DNA of 64,000 bases, taken from positions 1 to 64,000 of the forward strand of contig NZ_MDGT01000003.1 in the NCBI RefSeq assembly GCF_001870515.1, read 5' to 3'. Shown here piece by piece: positions 38,128 to 48,915 of the stretch (position 1 is its first letter; the number at the start of each line of letters is the position of its first letter). Position numbers and translations under genes: made by a program. This DNA is from Idiomarina sp. MD25a. Its GTDB lineage: Bacteria; Pseudomonadota; Gammaproteobacteria; Enterobacterales; Alteromonadaceae. Below the pieces are notes generated by a model. It saw only the letters and a program-made list of their open reading frames with translations. It was not told the DNA's origin and ran no database searches.

Positions 38128-38598
38128 TTAAAGTTCAGCGACGAGTTTTTCAACGATGTCGCGATGAGCGTTCTCATCAATTTCACGCTCAATAATTTTC
38201 TGAGCACCAGTAACAGCCAGTACAGCGACTTGCTTACGCAACTCTTCACGAGCGCGATGGCGTTCAGCTTCGACTTCTTCATGACCAGACGCGACGATTT
38301 TCTCGCGCTCTTCGTGTCCACGCTGAGTCTCGTCTTCGACGATTTTAGCGCCACGCTTTTTAGCCTGTTCAATGATTTCAGCCGCTTGCTGTTTAGCCTC
38401 TTTAAGCTGTTCAGCGATGTCTTCCTGGGCTTTCTCTAAATCTTTTTGAGCACGTTCACCAGCATTGAGACCATCAGCAATTTTCTTCTGACGCTCTTCA
38501 ATTGCGTTGATGATCGGTGGCCACACGAACTTCATGCAGAACCACACGAACACGGCGAACGCGATCGATTGTCCAATTATAGTAGCGTTGATATCCAC
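38128..38598 (-). CDS. atpF: ATP synthase Fo subunit b
   Basis: A 156-residue peripheral-stalk subunit: one N-terminal membrane helix ([19 protein letters not shown]) followed by a long charged amphipathic helix. This is the canonical b subunit; there is no separate b-prime gene. Confidence 0.97.
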   Translation of the reverse strand: MDINATIIGQSIAFAVFVWFCMKFVWPPIINAIEERQKKIADGLNAGERAQKDLEKAQEDIAEQLKEAKQQAAEIIEQAKKRGAKIVEDETQRGHEEREKIVASGHEEVEAERHRAREELRKQVAVLAVTGAQKIIEREIDENAHRDIVEKLVAEL

Positions 38599-38635
38599 AA
38601 CGGACCTCCTTTATTTGGTGACCGTCGAATCGCGC

Positions 38636-38908
<273 letters not shown>

Positions 38909-38947
38909 TCAGTAGATTAAAGTTAAAAAATAAAAGTAAAACAAAAC

Positions 38948-39757
<810 letters not shown>

Positions 39758-40144
39758 TTACGTTGATTTTAAAAACAAAATCGGTGCAATCCACTGTGCA
39801 ACAACGGCTAAAATAAAGCCGGTTAATAACCACAATGCATTAGAATCTGTAAGCAGTAAAACTAAACTAAGCAGCACTGCTGTAAGTATTAGCTTGACGC
39901 CTTCACCAACAAAAAAGCTCTTTACCACTTGTTGGTTTGCTCGTGCGCCCGCATATCTAAACGCTATCCAGCCAAACAATGCATTGGGTAGTATTGCTGA
40001 TAGGCTACCCAAGAAAGCTGCCATTGCAGCATCAGTTTGACCAACTAAAAAGGCTAAAATGGCTGTGCCTACTGACACAACTAACTGACTCAAAACCGTT
40101 TTTCGTGCTAGTTTTTTTCCTGCCAAAGCAAGTGGCTGAGTCAC
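39758..40144 (-). CDS. atpI: ATP synthase assembly protein AtpI
   Basis: A 128-residue membrane protein with four predicted helices (SQLVVSVGTAILAFLVGQ; AFLGSLSAILPNALFGWIAF; LILTAVLLSLVLLL; LLTGFILAVVAQWIAPILF). AtpI assists c-ring assembly and is the usual first gene of atp operons. The GTG at 40144 is preferred over TTG 40162 because AAAAGG lies 7 nt before it. Confidence 0.9.
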   Translation of the reverse strand: MTQPLALAGKKLARKTVLSQLVVSVGTAILAFLVGQTDAAMAAFLGSLSAILPNALFGWIAFRYAGARANQQVVKSFFVGEGVKLILTAVLLSLVLLLTDSNALWLLTGFILAVVAQWIAPILFLKST

Positions 40145-40210
40145 TATTGAACCTTTTCTCAAAATTTGGTTGTTGACCTATTTTTAAACAGGCGCAAATA
40201 AACTCGCGCT

Positions 40211-40238
40211 AGTATAAAGATCTGCCTGTTAAATGCAA
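40211..40238 (-). promoter_or_regulatory. Candidate atp operon promoter
   Basis: On the minus strand TTGCAT (40238-40233), a 16-bp spacer and TATACT (40216-40211) lie about 65 bp upstream of atpI, in the only spacer between parB and atp. The -10 is a 5/6 match and the -35 is weaker. It is a plausible main promoter for atpIBEFHAGDC. Confidence 0.45.
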
Positions 40239-40305
40239 ACAAATTTGCCTACAGCCTTTGAGTTTAATGCTACTTAACATACCCGTTACAAATGTGACAA
40301 CAGGA

Positions 40306-41202
40306 CTATTTTATGTGGGCTAATATGCCGTCTAACTCATCCAAGTTAGTGTAATTGATAACGACTTTACCTTTGCCTTTGCGTCCATGGTTTATAGATA
40401 CCTTGGCACCAAGACGCTCGGATAAAGAAGTCTCTAATCGCTCGATATCGGCATCTGGTTCAGGTTTGTCTTGTTGCTTAGGGGGCTCGATGGTTTTACG
40501 AACCAGTTTTTCAGCTTCGCGCACTGTCATATCTTTCGCAGCAATATGTTGTGCGACACTGGCTTGTTGCTCACCTTCAAGCGCTAATAGAAGTTTGGCA
40601 TGGCCTAGCTCAATATCACCGCGTTCAAGTAACAGTTTGACGCTGGCTTCTAGGTTATTGAGACGGAGTAAATTAGTTACTGTGGTACGCGATTTACCAA
40701 CCGCTTGTGCGACGTCTTGATGTGTCATATTAAACTCATCAAGTAATCGTTGTAGTGCAGTTGCCTCTTCCATCGCATTCAGATCTTCACGCTGAATATT
40801 CTCGATTAACGCAATGGCAACGGCAGCTTCATCCGGAACGTCCTTAACCAAACATGGAACTAACTCTAGTTTAGCGAGTTGTGCAGCACGCCAGCGCCGT
40901 TCACCGGCGATAATTTCATACTCATCATCGGCTATAATACGAACAACGATGGGCTGAATGATGCCTTGTGCCTTCACTGAGGCTGCTAGATCCTCAAGCG
41001 CTTCGGGCGACATATCTTTACGTGGTTGATAACGTCCGGGTTTGAGGTGTTCTATAGGTAGCTTTTGTAGTTCTCCTTTAACTAACGCATTGGCATCATC
41101 ATCGACTTGCGCCTGATGATCATCTGAGCGTTGTTGACTCGCCGAATTGCTTGTCAATAAAGCGTCTAATCCTCGACCTAAACCACGTTTTTTCGGCGAC
41201 AT
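40306..41202 (-). CDS. parB: Chromosome partitioning protein ParB
   Basis: A 298-residue CTPase and DNA-binding protein with KKRGLGRGLDALL at the N-terminus, the ParB/Srx box (EYEIIAGERRWRAAQLA), a helix-turn-helix (TMTHQDVAQAVGKSRTTVTNLLRL) and a C-terminal dimerisation domain. It loads at parS and spreads to organise the origin. Two parS sites are visible inside recF, about 15 kb away across oriC. The start at 41202 (MSPKKRGL) is preferred over the upstream TTG (41217). Confidence 0.96.
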   Translation of the reverse strand: MSPKKRGLGRGLDALLTSNSASQQRSDDHQAQVDDDANALVKGELQKLPIEHLKPGRYQPRKDMSPEALEDLAASVKAQGIIQPIVVRIIADDEYEIIAGERRWRAAQLAKLELVPCLVKDVPDEAAVAIALIENIQREDLNAMEEATALQRLLDEFNMTHQDVAQAVGKSRTTVTNLLRLNNLEASVKLLLERGDIELGHAKLLLALEGEQQASVAQHIAAKDMTVREAEKLVRKTIEPPKQQDKPEPDADIERLETSLSERLGAKVSINHGRKGKGKVVINYTNLDELDGILAHIK

Positions 41203-41233
41203 ACTCTGTTTCCCCAAACCCTACTAATCGTTG

Positions 41234-42031
41234 TTATGAATTGACTGCTTGTTCTTCTTTATCGCGTTTTTCCGCACGACGAATAATCTCACCCGCAAGT
41301 GAGAGATACGCTTTAGCACCAGTGGATGACTTATCGTAATACATTGCAGGTGCACCAAATGACGGCGCTTCAGCTAGACGCACATTGCGCGGAATGACAG
41401 TACGATACACTTTTTCACCGAAATGCTGTTTAAGCTGTTCTGATACGTCATTGGCCAAGCGATTACGCGGATCGTACATAGTACGGAGAATCCCTTCAAT
41501 TGTCAGGCTTGGATTGACCACTTCAGCGAGTTGTCTGATGGTATCCATTAATGCAGTAAGACCCTCTAAGGCATAATACTCGCATTGCATAGGAACTAAA
41601 ATGGAGTCGGCCGCCGCCATTGCATTAACTGTCAACATATTCAAAGAGGGTGGACAATCGATGAAAATATAGTCGTAGTCATCTTGGACAGTTTTCAGTG
41701 CATTACGAAGGCGAACTTCTCGTGCAAAAAACTCCATCAATTTAATTTCGGCAGCGGTAACATCTGAGTTTGCGGCAATTAGGTGATATTTACCGTTGGT
41801 ATCGGTAACAACTACTTCTTTAACGGGTTTTTCGTCTACCAATAGCTCATATACGGTGTTATCGACTTCATATTTATCGACACCGCTACCCATGGTCGCG
41901 TTGCCTTGCGGATCGAGGTCAATTAATAACACTTTGCGTTTGGTTGCAGCCATTGATGCGGCCAAGTTCACTGCGGTGGTCGTTTTGCCCACGCCGCCTT
42001 TTTGATTAGCTATCGCAATAGTTGTAGCCAC
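41234..42031 (-). CDS. parA: Chromosome partitioning ATPase ParA (Soj)
   Basis: A 265-residue deviant-Walker ATPase: KGGVGKTTTAVNLA P-loop with the signature lysine, switch regions DLDPQGNATMG and FIDCPPSLNML. Its length without an N-terminal HTH marks the chromosomal type Ia/Soj-like form. It makes gradients on the nucleoid that pull ParB-parS complexes apart. Encoded 31 bp upstream of parB. Confidence 0.96.
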   Translation of the reverse strand: MATTIAIANQKGGVGKTTTAVNLAASMAATKRKVLLIDLDPQGNATMGSGVDKYEVDNTVYELLVDEKPVKEVVVTDTNGKYHLIAANSDVTAAEIKLMEFFAREVRLRNALKTVQDDYDYIFIDCPPSLNMLTVNAMAAADSILVPMQCEYYALEGLTALMDTIRQLAEVVNPSLTIEGILRTMYDPRNRLANDVSEQLKQHFGEKVYRTVIPRNVRLAEAPSFGAPAMYYDKSSTGAKAYLSLAGEIIRRAEKRDKEEQAVNS

Positions 42032-42051
42032 GGGTGCATCACCTCTTATTA

Positions 42052-42699
42052 TTAATGGGCGTTAATAGGACGGATAATAACCATGTGTCGCTCGCCTTCC
42101 AAACCAGGCACCGATAATCGGTGCACGTCATCAATACCAAATTGCGGATCAAGATCGGTGATCTCTTGCTCAGGATACGTGCCTTTAAGCGCGTAAAAGC
42201 AACCTGAAGGTTTTGGTAAATGATGACACCATGCAAGCATATCATTAAGCGACGCAAAGGCTCTACTTAACACACCGTCAAAATCATGTAAGCGTGTTTG
42301 ATAAGCCTCAACACGGCTTTGCACAGCTGTTACATTATTAATATTGAGCTCGTGGCACACTTGTCTGATGAAGCGTATCCGTTTGCCCAAGCTATCCAAC
42401 AGAACGAACTCACAGTGTGGCATACAAATCGCTAATGGCAAGCCAGGCAAACCAGGACCGGTACCCACATCGATAAATTGTTCACCTTTCAGGTGGGGCA
42501 AGGCGACCAAGCTATCGACGATATGTTTCGCGAGCATTTCGTTTGGATCGCGTACTGAGGTGAGATTATACGCCTTGTTCCATTTGTCGAGCAATTCAAC
42601 CAATTTGATGAGTTTGCCCACTTGCTCATCCGAAATTGATGCACGCACCGACTCATCAGTGCGTGCCAATAAACTTTCTAATTTTGCTTTCAAACTCAT
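42052..42699 (-). CDS. rsmG: 16S rRNA m7G527 methyltransferase RsmG (GidB)
   Basis: A 215-residue SAM-dependent methyltransferase with motif [18 protein letters not shown] and [16 protein letters not shown] upstream. It methylates G527 of 16S rRNA; loss confers low-level streptomycin resistance in many bacteria. It follows mnmG by 3 bp. Confidence 0.96.
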   Translation of the reverse strand: MSLKAKLESLLARTDESVRASISDEQVGKLIKLVELLDKWNKAYNLTSVRDPNEMLAKHIVDSLVALPHLKGEQFIDVGTGPGLPGLPLAICMPHCEFVLLDSLGKRIRFIRQVCHELNINNVTAVQSRVEAYQTRLHDFDGVLSRAFASLNDMLAWCHHLPKPSGCFYALKGTYPEQEITDLDPQFGIDDVHRLSVPGLEGERHMVIIRPINAH

Positions 42700-42702
42700 C
42701 CC

Positions 42703-44598
42703 TTAAGCGCTTTTTCTGAGTAAGCCTTGTTTTTTAAGGTGTACAAGCAACATTGAAATCGCTGCAGGTGTAATACCTGAAATACGAGCAGCTTTGCCTA
42801 CCGTCTCTGGTTGGTGCTGATTCAATTTAGCTATAACTTCGTTTGATAAACCTTTAATGCTCGTATAATCAAACTGATTAGGTAAACGCGTATTTTCATG
42901 GCGTTGTTGCTTAGCAATCTCATCTTGCTGCCGTGAAATATAGCCTGCATATTTAGTTTGGATCTCAACCTGTTCAGCGGCAGCTAAATCGCTTAAACCC
43001 GGTTCGAAGAAAGGCGTTTTTACCAATTGTTGATAGTTTACCTCAGGGCGACGTAATAGCTCCTCGCCACTAACCTCTTTGGTTATCGGACTTTTTACAA
43101 ACGCATTAATACTATCGATTTCTGGATGATCTTTGTGAACCCAAGTGCTGCGTAAACGCTGCTTTTCTTGCTCGATGGCTTCCATTTTTAAGTTAAACGC
43201 TTGCCAACGGTCGTCATCAACGAGACCAAGTTCACGGCCTTTTTCAGTCAAACGGATATCTGCGTTATCTTCACGTAGTAACAAGCGATATTCGGCACGC
43301 GATGTAAACATACGGTAAGGCTCTTGTGTACCCAAGGTCGATAGATCGTCAATGAGTACACCCATATATGCTTGATCTCGACGAGGCGACCATGTCTCTT
43401 TGTCTTGAGCTAAGCGCGCTGCATTCAAGCCAGCAATTAAACCCTGTGCGCCCGCTTCTTCGTAGCCAGTGGTGCCATTAATTTGCCCCGCAAAGAACAA
43501 ACCATTAATCACTTTGGTTTCCAACGATTGCTTAAGATCACGCGGATCAAAATAATCATATTCGATCGCATAGCCAGGGCGCGTAATAACAGCATTTTCA
43601 AAGCCACGAATTGACTGAACCAATTGTTGTTGAACATCAAAAGGCAAACTCGTTGAAATCCCATTGGGATACACCTCAAATGTATTGAGACCTTCAGGTT
43701 CTACAAATATTTGATGCGAAGCTTTGTCCGCAAAACGAACAATTTTATCTTCAATTGAAGGACAGTAACGCGGCCCAACACCTTCAATCTCACCTGAATA
43801 CATGGGTGAACGATCAAGCCCTGAACGAATCACATCATGGGTTTGTTCATTGGTATGTGTGATATAGCAAGGAATCTGCTGAGGGTGATCGGCACGACTT
43901 CCCAAGTATGAAAATACGGGAGTTGGTGTATCACCGGGTTGTTCTTGCATGACTGAAAAGTCAATTGAATGACTTGCGATTCGAGGTGGAGTACCTGTCT
44001 TTAAGCGATCAACGCGAAGCGGTAACGCACGTAAACGTTGTGATAGGGCATTTGCCGGTGGATCGCCTGCACGACCGCCTTGGTAATTGTCTAAACCAAT
44101 ATGAATACGCCCACCAAGAAAGGTGCCTACGGTCAATACAACTGAGCGAGCATAGAATTTTAAACCCATTTGAGTGACTACGCCCGTTACCTGATCATTT
44201 TCTACGATCAGATCGTCACAGCCTTGCTGAAATAAGGTTAAATTCGGTTGCGTTTCTAGCGCATAACGAATGGCCTGTTTATACAACTGGCGGTCGGCTT
44301 GCGCTCTTGTAGCACGCACGGCTGGACCTTTCGATGAGTTCAACGTTCTGAATTGAATACCTGCTTTATCAGCAGCTTTTGCCATGACACCGCCTAGCGC
44401 ATCGATCTCTTTAACCAAATGCCCTTTGCCGATACCACCGATTGCTGGGTTACAAGACATTTGTCCCAAAGTATCAATGTTGTGTGTCAGCAATAAAGTA
44501 CGCGATCCCATACGTGCTGCTGCAAGCGCTGCTTCGGTACCTGCGTGTCCACCACCGACGACAATGACGTCATAGGTTTGGGCGTTATTTTTCAACAT
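42703..44598 (-). CDS. mnmG: tRNA uridine-34 5-carboxymethylaminomethyl synthesis enzyme MnmG (GidA)
   Basis: A 631-residue FAD protein with Rossmann motif [19 protein letters not shown], the conserved [14 protein letters not shown] and [11 protein letters not shown], and the MnmE-binding C-terminal helical domain. With MnmE (48.9-50.3 kb here) it modifies wobble uridines. It is the first gene left of oriC, transcribed away from it, as in E. coli. A minus-strand TAAAAT within ACGCGTTAAAATACGCG (about 44655-44671) is a possible -10. Confidence 0.97.
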   Translation of the reverse strand: MLKNNAQTYDVIVVGGGHAGTEAALAAARMGSRTLLLTHNIDTLGQMSCNPAIGGIGKGHLVKEIDALGGVMAKAADKAGIQFRTLNSSKGPAVRATRAQADRQLYKQAIRYALETQPNLTLFQQGCDDLIVENDQVTGVVTQMGLKFYARSVVLTVGTFLGGRIHIGLDNYQGGRAGDPPANALSQRLRALPLRVDRLKTGTPPRIASHSIDFSVMQEQPGDTPTPVFSYLGSRADHPQQIPCYITHTNEQTHDVIRSGLDRSPMYSGEIEGVGPRYCPSIEDKIVRFADKASHQIFVEPEGLNTFEVYPNGISTSLPFDVQQQLVQSIRGFENAVITRPGYAIEYDYFDPRDLKQSLETKVINGLFFAGQINGTTGYEEAGAQGLIAGLNAARLAQDKETWSPRRDQAYMGVLIDDLSTLGTQEPYRMFTSRAEYRLLLREDNADIRLTEKGRELGLVDDDRWQAFNLKMEAIEQEKQRLRSTWVHKDHPEIDSINAFVKSPITKEVSGEELLRRPEVNYQQLVKTPFFEPGLSDLAAAEQVEIQTKYAGYISRQQDEIAKQQRHENTRLPNQFDYTSIKGLSNEVIAKLNQHQPETVGKAARISGITPAAISMLLVHLKKQGLLRKSA

Positions 44599-44689
44599 TC
44601 AGAACAACCTCGATGAAAGGAGATAAAAATAAAACTGATCATCATCAGTGAACCGCGTATTTTAACGCGTTTTGCTTGTGATCGAAACG

Positions 44690-45052
44690 GTTATTTTTTA
44701 TTCAGACTGTAAAGCTTTGCTCGATCAATAAAGATCAGTAAAGGATCTTTATTTAGATCTTTATTATTGTTTCTATTAGGATCGCGTTTTCTGTGAATAG
44801 ATCGCTGTACCCCTTATTTAACGGGCTTTAACAGGCGATCAAAACATGTGAAAAAGATCCCTTAAACTGCGATCATAGATCGTGGATAACTAGGGTGTTT
44901 ATACACAGCTCGGTTTATCCCCATAGTTATACCCAATTGAGTGACAGCCCTTATGGGCGCTTATCCTTATTTTGATCACAAGTAAAAAAAATTGTGAATA
45001 GAACTGTGGATACGATCACCCGATCGGCGTGCAAAGTCCTTTAAACCCGCGA
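44690..45052. other. oriC: Chromosomal replication origin oriC, enterobacterial type
   Basis: Non-coding spacer between mnmG and mioC, the place of E. coli oriC. About sixteen GATC sites occur in 44637-45056, far above chance, indicating Dam/SeqA control. An AT-rich unwinding element at about 44720-44785 carries GATCT-type 13-mer repeats (GATCTTTATTTAG, GATCTTTATTATT, then TTTCTATTAGGATCG). DnaA boxes with 0-1 mismatch: 44792-44800 (-), 44881-44889 (-), 44899-44907 (+, TTATACACA), 44915-44923 (+), 44927-44935 (+), 44993-45001 (-), 45005-45013 (-). An IHF or Fis site was not fixed by eye. Confidence 0.9.
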
Positions 45053-45514
45053 TCACTGGTGTGGGTATGATCGCAGTTTATCGATCGATTGATTTATCCA
45101 ATATGTTGCTTTTTGTTCTGGATCGTCGTGCATCATATCTATCTCTAATCGCTCAAATAGTCGGGTAGCATTCAAAATGCTGAGCTGTTCATCGCAATGT
45201 CGGCCCGCTTCACAAAAGGTGTCGTAACAGGATTCACCAATGGCACAGACTGCATAGCTGAGGTCGGGTAACAAAGGGGCGTTGGCCTCAGCAATAACAT
45301 CATAAAAGTCGAGCATTGAGTCGGCATAGTCGCCTGCACCATGAGTGGCTAGGAAGATCAGCCAAACGCCTGATTTGGGTAGGCTGTCGAAAGTCGGTTC
45401 GTAATGCATCTCGGTGGAAAGCTCATGACTTTCTAGAATTTCTTGAACATGATCGGCTAGCGCTTCGGTGTTACCCGAGGTGGTGCCGACCAATATATGT
45501 ATCGTATTCGTCAT
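45053..45514 (-). CDS. mioC: Flavodoxin-like protein MioC
   Basis: A 153-residue flavodoxin fold with the FMN phosphate loop VGTTSGNTEAL and the later FMN loops LATHGAGDYAD and AVCAIGESCYDTFCEAG. E. coli MioC is an FMN protein implicated in biotin synthase activity. The mioC gene reads into oriC, and its transcription can modulate initiation in E. coli; the arrangement is the same here, ending directly at oriC. Confidence 0.93.
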   Translation of the reverse strand: MTNTIHILVGTTSGNTEALADHVQEILESHELSTEMHYEPTFDSLPKSGVWLIFLATHGAGDYADSMLDFYDVIAEANAPLLPDLSYAVCAIGESCYDTFCEAGRHCDEQLSILNATRLFERLEIDMMHDDPEQKATYWINQSIDKLRSYPHQ

Positions 45515-45570
45515 GGTTAAATGCTTAAATAGTTGTAACAGATACCACTATTGTACAGGAGTGAAATATC

Positions 45571-46059
45571 GTGCGTGTAATTTATCTATGCTTAGTTGTT
45601 ATATTCAGTTTCCCTTTACTAGCCACGGCTAAAGGTATTGAGACTGCAAAGCAGGTTGAACAAAATCTTTGGGTTATGGGAATGCCCACTAACGCCGACA
45701 TTGAGCGTTTCGCCGAGCAAGGCGGTGATATAGTGGTCAGCTTGTTATCGGTGTCGGAGCAATCCCAAACTGCTGAGTCAACATGGGTCACACACCATGG
45801 CATGGCGTTCTATCACATCGCGATACCAGGCGCTGAGGGTTTGACGTTTGCGAAGGTGCGCCTATTAGATAAAGTGTTGCTCGAGCATAAAGAAAAAAAC
45901 GTGCTGGTTCATTGCGCGTCGGGTAATCGTGTTGGTGCTTTGTTTGCTTTACGCGCAGCATGGCTCGACGGAAAGGATAAAGAGGTAGCGCTCAAAATCG
46001 GGCGTGAGCGAGGATTAACCTCGCTCGAAAAAACGGTATCAGAGATGATCGCGCAATAA
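45571..46059 (+). CDS. Periplasmic protein tyrosine phosphatase-like (DSP/BLH-type) protein
   Basis: A 162-residue protein with a signal peptide (residues 1-20, LATA-KGIE) and a compact dual-specificity-phosphatase-like domain. The P-loop signature is [10 protein letters not shown] (HC-x5-R-x-G) at about residues 113-122. Related domains occur in beta-lactamase-hydrolase-like proteins; here the domain stands alone and is exported. The general-acid aspartate of classical phosphatases is not obvious, so activity is uncertain. GTG start with GGAG. The 3' end overlaps convergent gloA by 21 bp. Confidence 0.78.
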   Translation: MRVIYLCLVVIFSFPLLATAKGIETAKQVEQNLWVMGMPTNADIERFAEQGGDIVVSLLSVSEQSQTAESTWVTHHGMAFYHIAIPGAEGLTFAKVRLLDKVLLEHKEKNVLVHCASGNRVGALFALRAAWLDGKDKEVALKIGRERGLTSLEKTVSEMIAQ

Positions 46060-46590
46060 ATCAGGTTGGCGATTCGGGGTAAAGATCTCGATCCAATAAC
46101 CATCGGGGTCTTTTATAAATGCGATGCCTTTCATATTGCCATCATTGGGCTTTTTCTGGAATTCAACACCGAGTTCCTCAAAGCGCTCGCACGCCGAGTC
46201 AATATCGGGTACAGCAAAGCCGATATGACCAAAGCCTTTGGGCTCTTGGTTACCGTTATGGTAGGACACGTCATCATCATTCTCGTCCCCCCAGTTATGC
46301 GTGAGTTCCAGCATTGCTGGACGGCCGAATGTTTGGACGATGCGTTCATCATGATCAGTCGACCAATGACTGCGCTCCTCGGGTGAGATCGAAGCCATGA
46401 AATAAAGTGTGAACTTCATCTCAGGAAAGTCTAATCGCTTGATAAGCGTCATACCGAGTACTTCTGAATAAAACTTTAAAGTGCGCTCGGGGTCTTTAAT
46501 CCGAAACATCGTCTGATTGAATACAAATTTATGGGTTGCGGGATCGTGATGTTCTGATAGCCCTTTAGCTTGGTCAAAGTGACGACTCAT
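46039..46590 (-). CDS. gloA: Lactoylglutathione lyase (glyoxalase I), long form
   Basis: A 183-residue vicinal-oxygen-chelate enzyme: [21 protein letters not shown], the metal-ligand glutamate in MLELTHNWG, histidine in [11 protein letters not shown] and C-terminal glutamate in GYWIEIF. The length and an insertion around residues 85-105 match the Zn-type GloA of Pseudomonas/eukaryotes rather than the 135-residue Ni-type of E. coli. It converts the methylglyoxal-glutathione hemithioacetal to S-lactoylglutathione. Confidence 0.93.
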   Translation of the reverse strand: MSRHFDQAKGLSEHHDPATHKFVFNQTMFRIKDPERTLKFYSEVLGMTLIKRLDFPEMKFTLYFMASISPEERSHWSTDHDERIVQTFGRPAMLELTHNWGDENDDDVSYHNGNQEPKGFGHIGFAVPDIDSACERFEELGVEFQKKPNDGNMKGIAFIKDPDGYWIEIFTPNRQPDLLRDHL

Positions 46591-46610
46591 GGAATGCTCC
46601 TAAGACAACA

Positions 46611-46916
46611 ATGTGTGAATTACTAGAAATTGGGAATAAGACATTAAATTTCAAGCCAGAGCCTGAAGCTTGTTGGTATGTATACATGGTTGAATGTGGT
46701 GATCGATCACTTTATACGGGAGTCACTACATGTCTCGAGCGACGCATTCGTCAGCATAACGGCGAGTTAAGTGGTGGGGCTCGCTATACACAAAGTCGTC
46801 GACCTGTCTCGCTGACTTGGAGTCAGGGCCCATTTTCTAAGCGCCGTGCGTGTCAGCTCGAAGCTCAATTGAAGCAGCTCTCACGATCACAAAAACGAAA
46901 GTTGATTAGTCTTTGA
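46611..46916 (+). CDS. GIY-YIG nuclease superfamily protein (YhbQ-like)
   Basis: A 101-residue protein with an 18-residue leader and then the GIY-YIG module: WYVYMVECGD, SLYTGVTTCLERRIRQHN (catalytic arginine) and a C-terminal KRRACQLEAQLKQLSR. Stand-alone proteins of this type have been linked to DNA repair or nicking, but cellular roles are poorly defined. It is divergent from gloA with 20 bp between starts and overlaps the next gene by 11 bp tail to tail. Confidence 0.85.
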   Translation: MCELLEIGNKTLNFKPEPEACWYVYMVECGDRSLYTGVTTCLERRIRQHNGELSGGARYTQSRRPVSLTWSQGPFSKRRACQLEAQLKQLSRSQKRKLISL

Positions 46917-47232
46917 TGGGTCGTTCTTTTTGGCACTGCCAACATTCTTCAAATGACCCGGGGTTGAGCTCACCACAACCAGAACAATACCACTCTGCAT
47001 TATTAGCGCTATTTTGTTCGTAGAGGTTGAGGATCTGTTTAGCCGCATCGGAAGCGTCTGGCATGACGTAAATCGCAGTTTCGATGGCATCAGCCGGTAA
47101 CTCACCAACACCGCCGGCACTGGGATTATTGGGAACGTGAACCTGAATCCCCTCAGCACGCAACAATCCGCCGAGTAATTCGGCTTCTATAGGGCTACTG
47201 GCGCGGTAAATCTTTATCCATTGATCGCTCAT
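46906..47232 (-). CDS. DUF2007 domain protein with C-terminal zinc ribbon
   Basis: A 108-residue protein. Residues 1-70 form a DUF2007 signal-transducing-like fold (WIKIYRASSPIEAELLGGLL, IQVHVPN, AIYVMPDASDAAKQIL). Residues 80-103 form a zinc ribbon of two CxxC pairs (WYCSGCGEL ... ECWQCQKE). Function unknown. Its first 38 bp overlap the 3' end of the FUSC gene, so translation of the two is probably coupled. Confidence 0.85.
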   Translation of the reverse strand: MSDQWIKIYRASSPIEAELLGGLLRAEGIQVHVPNNPSAGGVGELPADAIETAIYVMPDASDAAKQILNLYEQNSANNAEWYCSGCGELNPGSFEECWQCQKERPIKD

Positions 47233-48910
47233 GAGACACCATGACTTGTTGATAACGGGATAACCAATTTATCACGCTTTTATACGAGGCGTGAGTTTTG
47301 TCAGCAATTTGTATGAGTTTAAATAATCGATGATAAAATCGTGCCCGATAGCGACGACGTCGCGAAGGGGATACGGATGTTTGGGTAAAGGCTTCAAGTT
47401 CCTGAGCGATCGCTATATTCAATGCATGTTCACGCCGAGCAAGATTCGTTGGATAGAGCAGTTTGTATCCGAGCATGGCTGTAATAGGGGCTAGTACCAC
47501 GGCAAGCGCGATACTCACCGAATTAAATGCATCAAAGTTGTAAGGTATTACAGGCTGCATCAACAATAAAAAGACCAGAATAAAGTCCATACTACCGTTA
47601 ATCGTGCGGTGATGTGATAAAGGAAATGCGGCGATAAACATAACAGGAAGAAGTGACATTACCAAGGCGCCTGTACTTTCGAGATAAGGCCATATTGTGG
47701 CATGAATGACTATCGAGAGTATTGCTCCCGCACATTGGCCAATGAATACCGTTTTCATTGTCTTAGCTGGATTATCGGTGGTAGAAAACAGCGTTAGCAT
47801 GATACTTGCGCCCAGCAGCAAAAATGCGATTTGAAACCACTCCGTATACCACCAGAGAGCACTAATTAAACCCATGATGACCATGGTTCGAATACTGGCC
47901 TCGCGTGCGCCTGTCCAATCACGATGTAGCAAAGATAATGAGCGACGGGTTGATGAGGCCGCGCGACCGGAGTCACGAAATGACAGGCGTTCATCACAGG
48001 CTTCGATAAATTCATCAAACGCAACGCGTAATTGAGGTTGTTTTATATCCAGAGTGGCCTGCTTTAATGCGGTGAGAATATCTAACCGTTTAGCGTTTTG
48101 TCGGAGTAGATCAGCTGCCGTGAGTAAGTGTTTACTTACGTTTTCATTCTCTTTAATTGGGGAGAAGTAAACCTGAGATAGCCACTCGAGTTGACTATTA
48201 ATCACCTTTCTGACCAACCTTGCTGACTCGTGCGCAGCAGGAGAACCTGTCCCATGTTCGAGCAATTGCGCTTCAATCTGTGCCAGTTTTGATAGTCGGT
48301 CATCAAAATTTAGCGATGTTTTGTCTTGCTTACTGATTGATTGTGCTACATTTTCTAAAGAAATAATGGTCTCGCGACGCATTTGGTTTATGAGACTTTG
48401 CTCGGCTCGTTTGTACGTAAATAACCAACCAACTACAAGTGCCATCATGACACCAACAAACACGGTTAATAGTCTATCGATGCCCAAAGGCAAGAGCGCA
48501 TCAGGGCTGCGACTGAGCAAGGCGACCATAGAAGCGGAATAACCCGCCAAAATAGTGCCATAAGATACTAACCCGTGGATCAAGTTACCAAGATAAACAC
48601 AGAGAGCGACCCAAAACGTGAGACCTATCGCGACAGGCAGTATTTGATGATCCGCTGTCACCACCAAAATCATTCCAAACAATGTTCCGATTAAGGTGCC
48701 TAGCGCGCGATATGCGCCTTTTTCTAATAGCAGACCGCGGGTGGGTTGCGAAACAGCCCAAACGGTCATAGCAGACCATTGTGGGTGTTCCAATCCCAAC
48801 GCCCAGGCTATGATAAGTGATAAGCAGGCAGCTAACGCAGTCCGCAACCCAAAACGGAAACGAATATAGTCGAAACCGAGTTTAGCGAGCGGCTGCCTTA
48901 GAAGCTGCAT
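47195..48910 (-). CDS. FUSC-family (fusaric acid resistance-like) inner-membrane transporter
   Basis: A 571-residue protein with two sets of membrane helices (residues ~25-165 and ~340-470) flanking a cytoplasmic helical domain, the FUSC/AaeB/YccS architecture. Typical sequence is HPQWSAMTVWAVSQPTRGLLLEKGAYRALGTLIGT. Related proteins export aromatic acids with a membrane-fusion partner. No such partner is adjacent here, so the substrate is unknown. It lies 5 bp downstream of mnmE. Confidence 0.85.
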   Translation of the reverse strand: MQLLRQPLAKLGFDYIRFRFGLRTALAACLSLIIAWALGLEHPQWSAMTVWAVSQPTRGLLLEKGAYRALGTLIGTLFGMILVVTADHQILPVAIGLTFWVALCVYLGNLIHGLVSYGTILAGYSASMVALLSRSPDALLPLGIDRLLTVFVGVMMALVVGWLFTYKRAEQSLINQMRRETIISLENVAQSISKQDKTSLNFDDRLSKLAQIEAQLLEHGTGSPAAHESARLVRKVINSQLEWLSQVYFSPIKENENVSKHLLTAADLLRQNAKRLDILTALKQATLDIKQPQLRVAFDEFIEACDERLSFRDSGRAASSTRRSLSLLHRDWTGAREASIRTMVIMGLISALWWYTEWFQIAFLLLGASIMLTLFSTTDNPAKTMKTVFIGQCAGAILSIVIHATIWPYLESTGALVMSLLPVMFIAAFPLSHHRTINGSMDFILVFLLLMQPVIPYNFDAFNSVSIALAVVLAPITAMLGYKLLYPTNLARREHALNIAIAQELEAFTQTSVSPSRRRRYRARFYHRLFKLIQIADKTHASYKSVINWLSRYQQVMVSHERSMDKDLPRQ

Positions 48911-48915
48911 GGGTG

